Origin: Sphaerochaeta sp.
GTDB lineage: Bacteria > Spirochaetota > Spirochaetia > Sphaerochaetales > Sphaerochaetaceae
DNA: 6,190 nt
Assembly (NCBI GenBank): GCA_003456855.1
Contig: DMOO01000135.1
Location: 1-6,190, forward strand
Direction: 5' to 3'
Shown piece by piece: positions 5,801-6,190 of the stretch (within the stretch, counting starts at the first letter, position 1; the number at the start of each line of letters is the position of its first letter). Under the pieces are notes generated by a model. The model was not told where the DNA came from and ran no database searches. It saw only the letters and a program-made list of their open reading frames with translations. Made by a program: the position numbers and the translations under genes.

Positions 5801-6190
5801 ATCGAAGTCAGCGTTGAAGGCGTGACATACAAGTGGATGGAGCTTGAGGGCCTTTCCGTCAACGAGGACAGGCTCGAAGGCCTGGATTCCAAGTCTGTGG
5901 AGTGTAGGAGCTCTGTTGAGCATGACCGGATGCTCCTTGACGACCTCGTCGAGCACTGACCAGACATCGCTTGTCTCCTGCTCCACCAGTGTCTTTGCCT
6001 TCTTGACGTTTGATGCAAGACCGCTCTGGACCAGCTTCTTCATGAGGAACGGCTTGAACAGCTCGAGAGCCATCTTTGATGGAACTCCGCACTGATGCAT
6101 TCTGAGCTCTGGTCCGACGACGATGACTGAACGTCCTGAGTAGTCGACACGCTTACCAAGCAGGTTCTGTCTGAAACGACCCTGCTTACC
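2831..6190 (-). CDS. rpoC: RNA polymerase subunit beta', 5' end missing
   Basis: Beta' forms the active-site half of the RNA polymerase clamp. The window holds 1119 codons in frame from the right edge; by comparison with E. coli about 330 N-terminal residues (zinc ribbon, clamp start) lie outside. In window numbering: [16 protein letters not shown] near the edge; catalytic NADFDGD with Asp128, Asp130 and Asp132 holding Mg2+; the [17 protein letters not shown] loop (384-400); the bridge helix [10 protein letters not shown] onward (about 429-459); zinc-binding Cys469, Cys543, Cys550 and Cys553, with the same spacing as in E. coli; trigger loop with Met587, Arg588 and His591. A domain of about 230 residues (about 595-825, bases 4408-3716) then splits the trigger loop before TKDITGG (826-832): an SI3-type insertion typical of diderm bacteria. 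The conserved C-terminal [16 protein letters not shown] and [17 protein letters not shown] follow, and then an acidic tail of about 35 residues. The gene is intact up to its TGA stop. Confidence 0.99.
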   Translation of the reverse strand, partial: GKQGRFRQNLLGKRVDYSGRSVIVVGPELRMHQCGVPSKMALELFKPFLMKKLVQSGLASNVKKAKTLVEQETSDVWSVLDEVVKEHPVMLNRAPTLHRLGIQAFEPVLVDGKALKLHPLVCHAFNADFDGDQMAIHVPLTQAAQLECWTLMLSTTNLLDPANGKPIVYPSQDMVLGINYLTRAKKDDKGDGHYYDNLDEIHMAIEAGSLSYNAKIGYTLPNGHRYTYPKDPEDYTTAGRLIFFEALPEVQGITFEDCNKLFGDKQLKQLISRALKTDKNSVVVKLCDAIKDVGFKYATIFGATIGLSDMIVPESKAELVKAANEKQSEVLDQYHHGQITQEERYNRLIDIWSQTNEQLADELMAKLKESQNGFNPLFLMADSGARGSKTQIRQLGGMRGLMSKPNGDIIEFPIKSNFKEGLSIIEFFISTNGARKGLSDTALKTAEAGYLTRRLVDISQDVVINMEDCGTINGIVRSAIKDGDDIIQSLSERITGHYTLENVINPNTGEVIVPIDHEITDDEAKAIEDAGVEEVLVRTVLTCEAKHGVCKKCYGRNLATNKPVSVGEAVGIIAAQSIGQPGTQLTMRTFHVGGTASTSAEENKVTFKHPVYITKISGGTVVRAEDNATLFTRKGYVYYRPALDEFKLVDGTALAKGIADGQKVTGNTVVCTKGDEKLTCSVKGGTVRVFGDTVVVLGVEERMDAKTGSILHVSAEQFVPTGEAVVTFDPFSEPIISEFDGMARYADLTLGTTLIKEVNEETGTVGYRVTDHALDNVEPRIEILDADGNLLASYLLPGSSYLQIQDGEMVTTGQVVARLLMASVKTKDITGGLPRVGELFEARKPRNVAILAQASGIVSYGKIEKGKRVINITDEFGKVYKHSVLLGKHILVREGDHVEASERLCDGNIDPHDILNIMGENALQQFLLNEVQEVYRLQGVDINDKHLGIVVRQMLRKVEILKAGNTRFILGQKVDKYRFHEENARVIAEGGQPAIARPCLLGITNASLSIDSFISAASFQETTKVLTNAAIAGSKDELRGLKENVIIGHLIPAGTGMKCYRDVKLKDEDALALSDKVESVMSERAQEDIEEIANMSTEDEIIGEADELDGSDDFTGDEE

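Overview
The window carries a conserved translation and transcription locus, with every gene on the minus strand. In transcription order it holds the 3' four-fifths of rpoC (RNA polymerase beta'), rpsL (S12), rpsG (S7) and a strong intrinsic terminator. A gene-free, repeat-rich stretch of about 540 bp follows, then an SGNH/GDSL hydrolase gene, then a near-consensus sigma-70 promoter with a leader of about 285 nt, and finally the first 53 codons of tuf (EF-Tu), cut by the window edge.

Organism: the beta' subunit carries a large insertion of about 230 residues inside the trigger loop, between the HVGG and TKDITGG motifs. This SI3-type insertion is known from diderm groups (Proteobacteria, Bacteroidetes, Chlamydiae, Spirochaetes) and is absent from Firmicutes and Actinobacteria. 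Together with the roughly even base composition, the strong Shine-Dalgarno sites, the style of the S7 and EF-Tu sequences and the rpoC-rpsL-rpsG order without fusA, I favour a spirochaete (Sphaerochaeta or Treponema relatives, possibly gut-associated). This is inference from memory of the families, at about even confidence, and no search was run.

Layout: 6190-2831 rpoC (5' end outside); 2830-2674 structured spacer with a 10-bp tandem duplication and a 7-bp hairpin but no terminator; 2673-2299 rpsL; 15-nt gap; 2283-1813 rpsG; 1792-1763 terminator; 1762-1225 no gene, several families of 9-10-bp near-tandem repeats; 1215-523 SGNH hydrolase; 481-453 promoter; about 446-162 leader, ending in a hairpin next to the ribosome binding site; 161-1 tuf.

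How it works together: rpoC-rpsL-rpsG look like one transcription unit that ends at the terminator. tuf looks like the start of a separate unit with its own strong promoter, probably the tuf/S10 ribosomal protein operon as in other spirochaetes (inference). The hydrolase gene and the repeat tract are the accessory material between the two units. I found no CRISPR array, transposon, tRNA, rRNA or defence system. The most unusual parts are the mixed-family repeat tract and the tuf leader.
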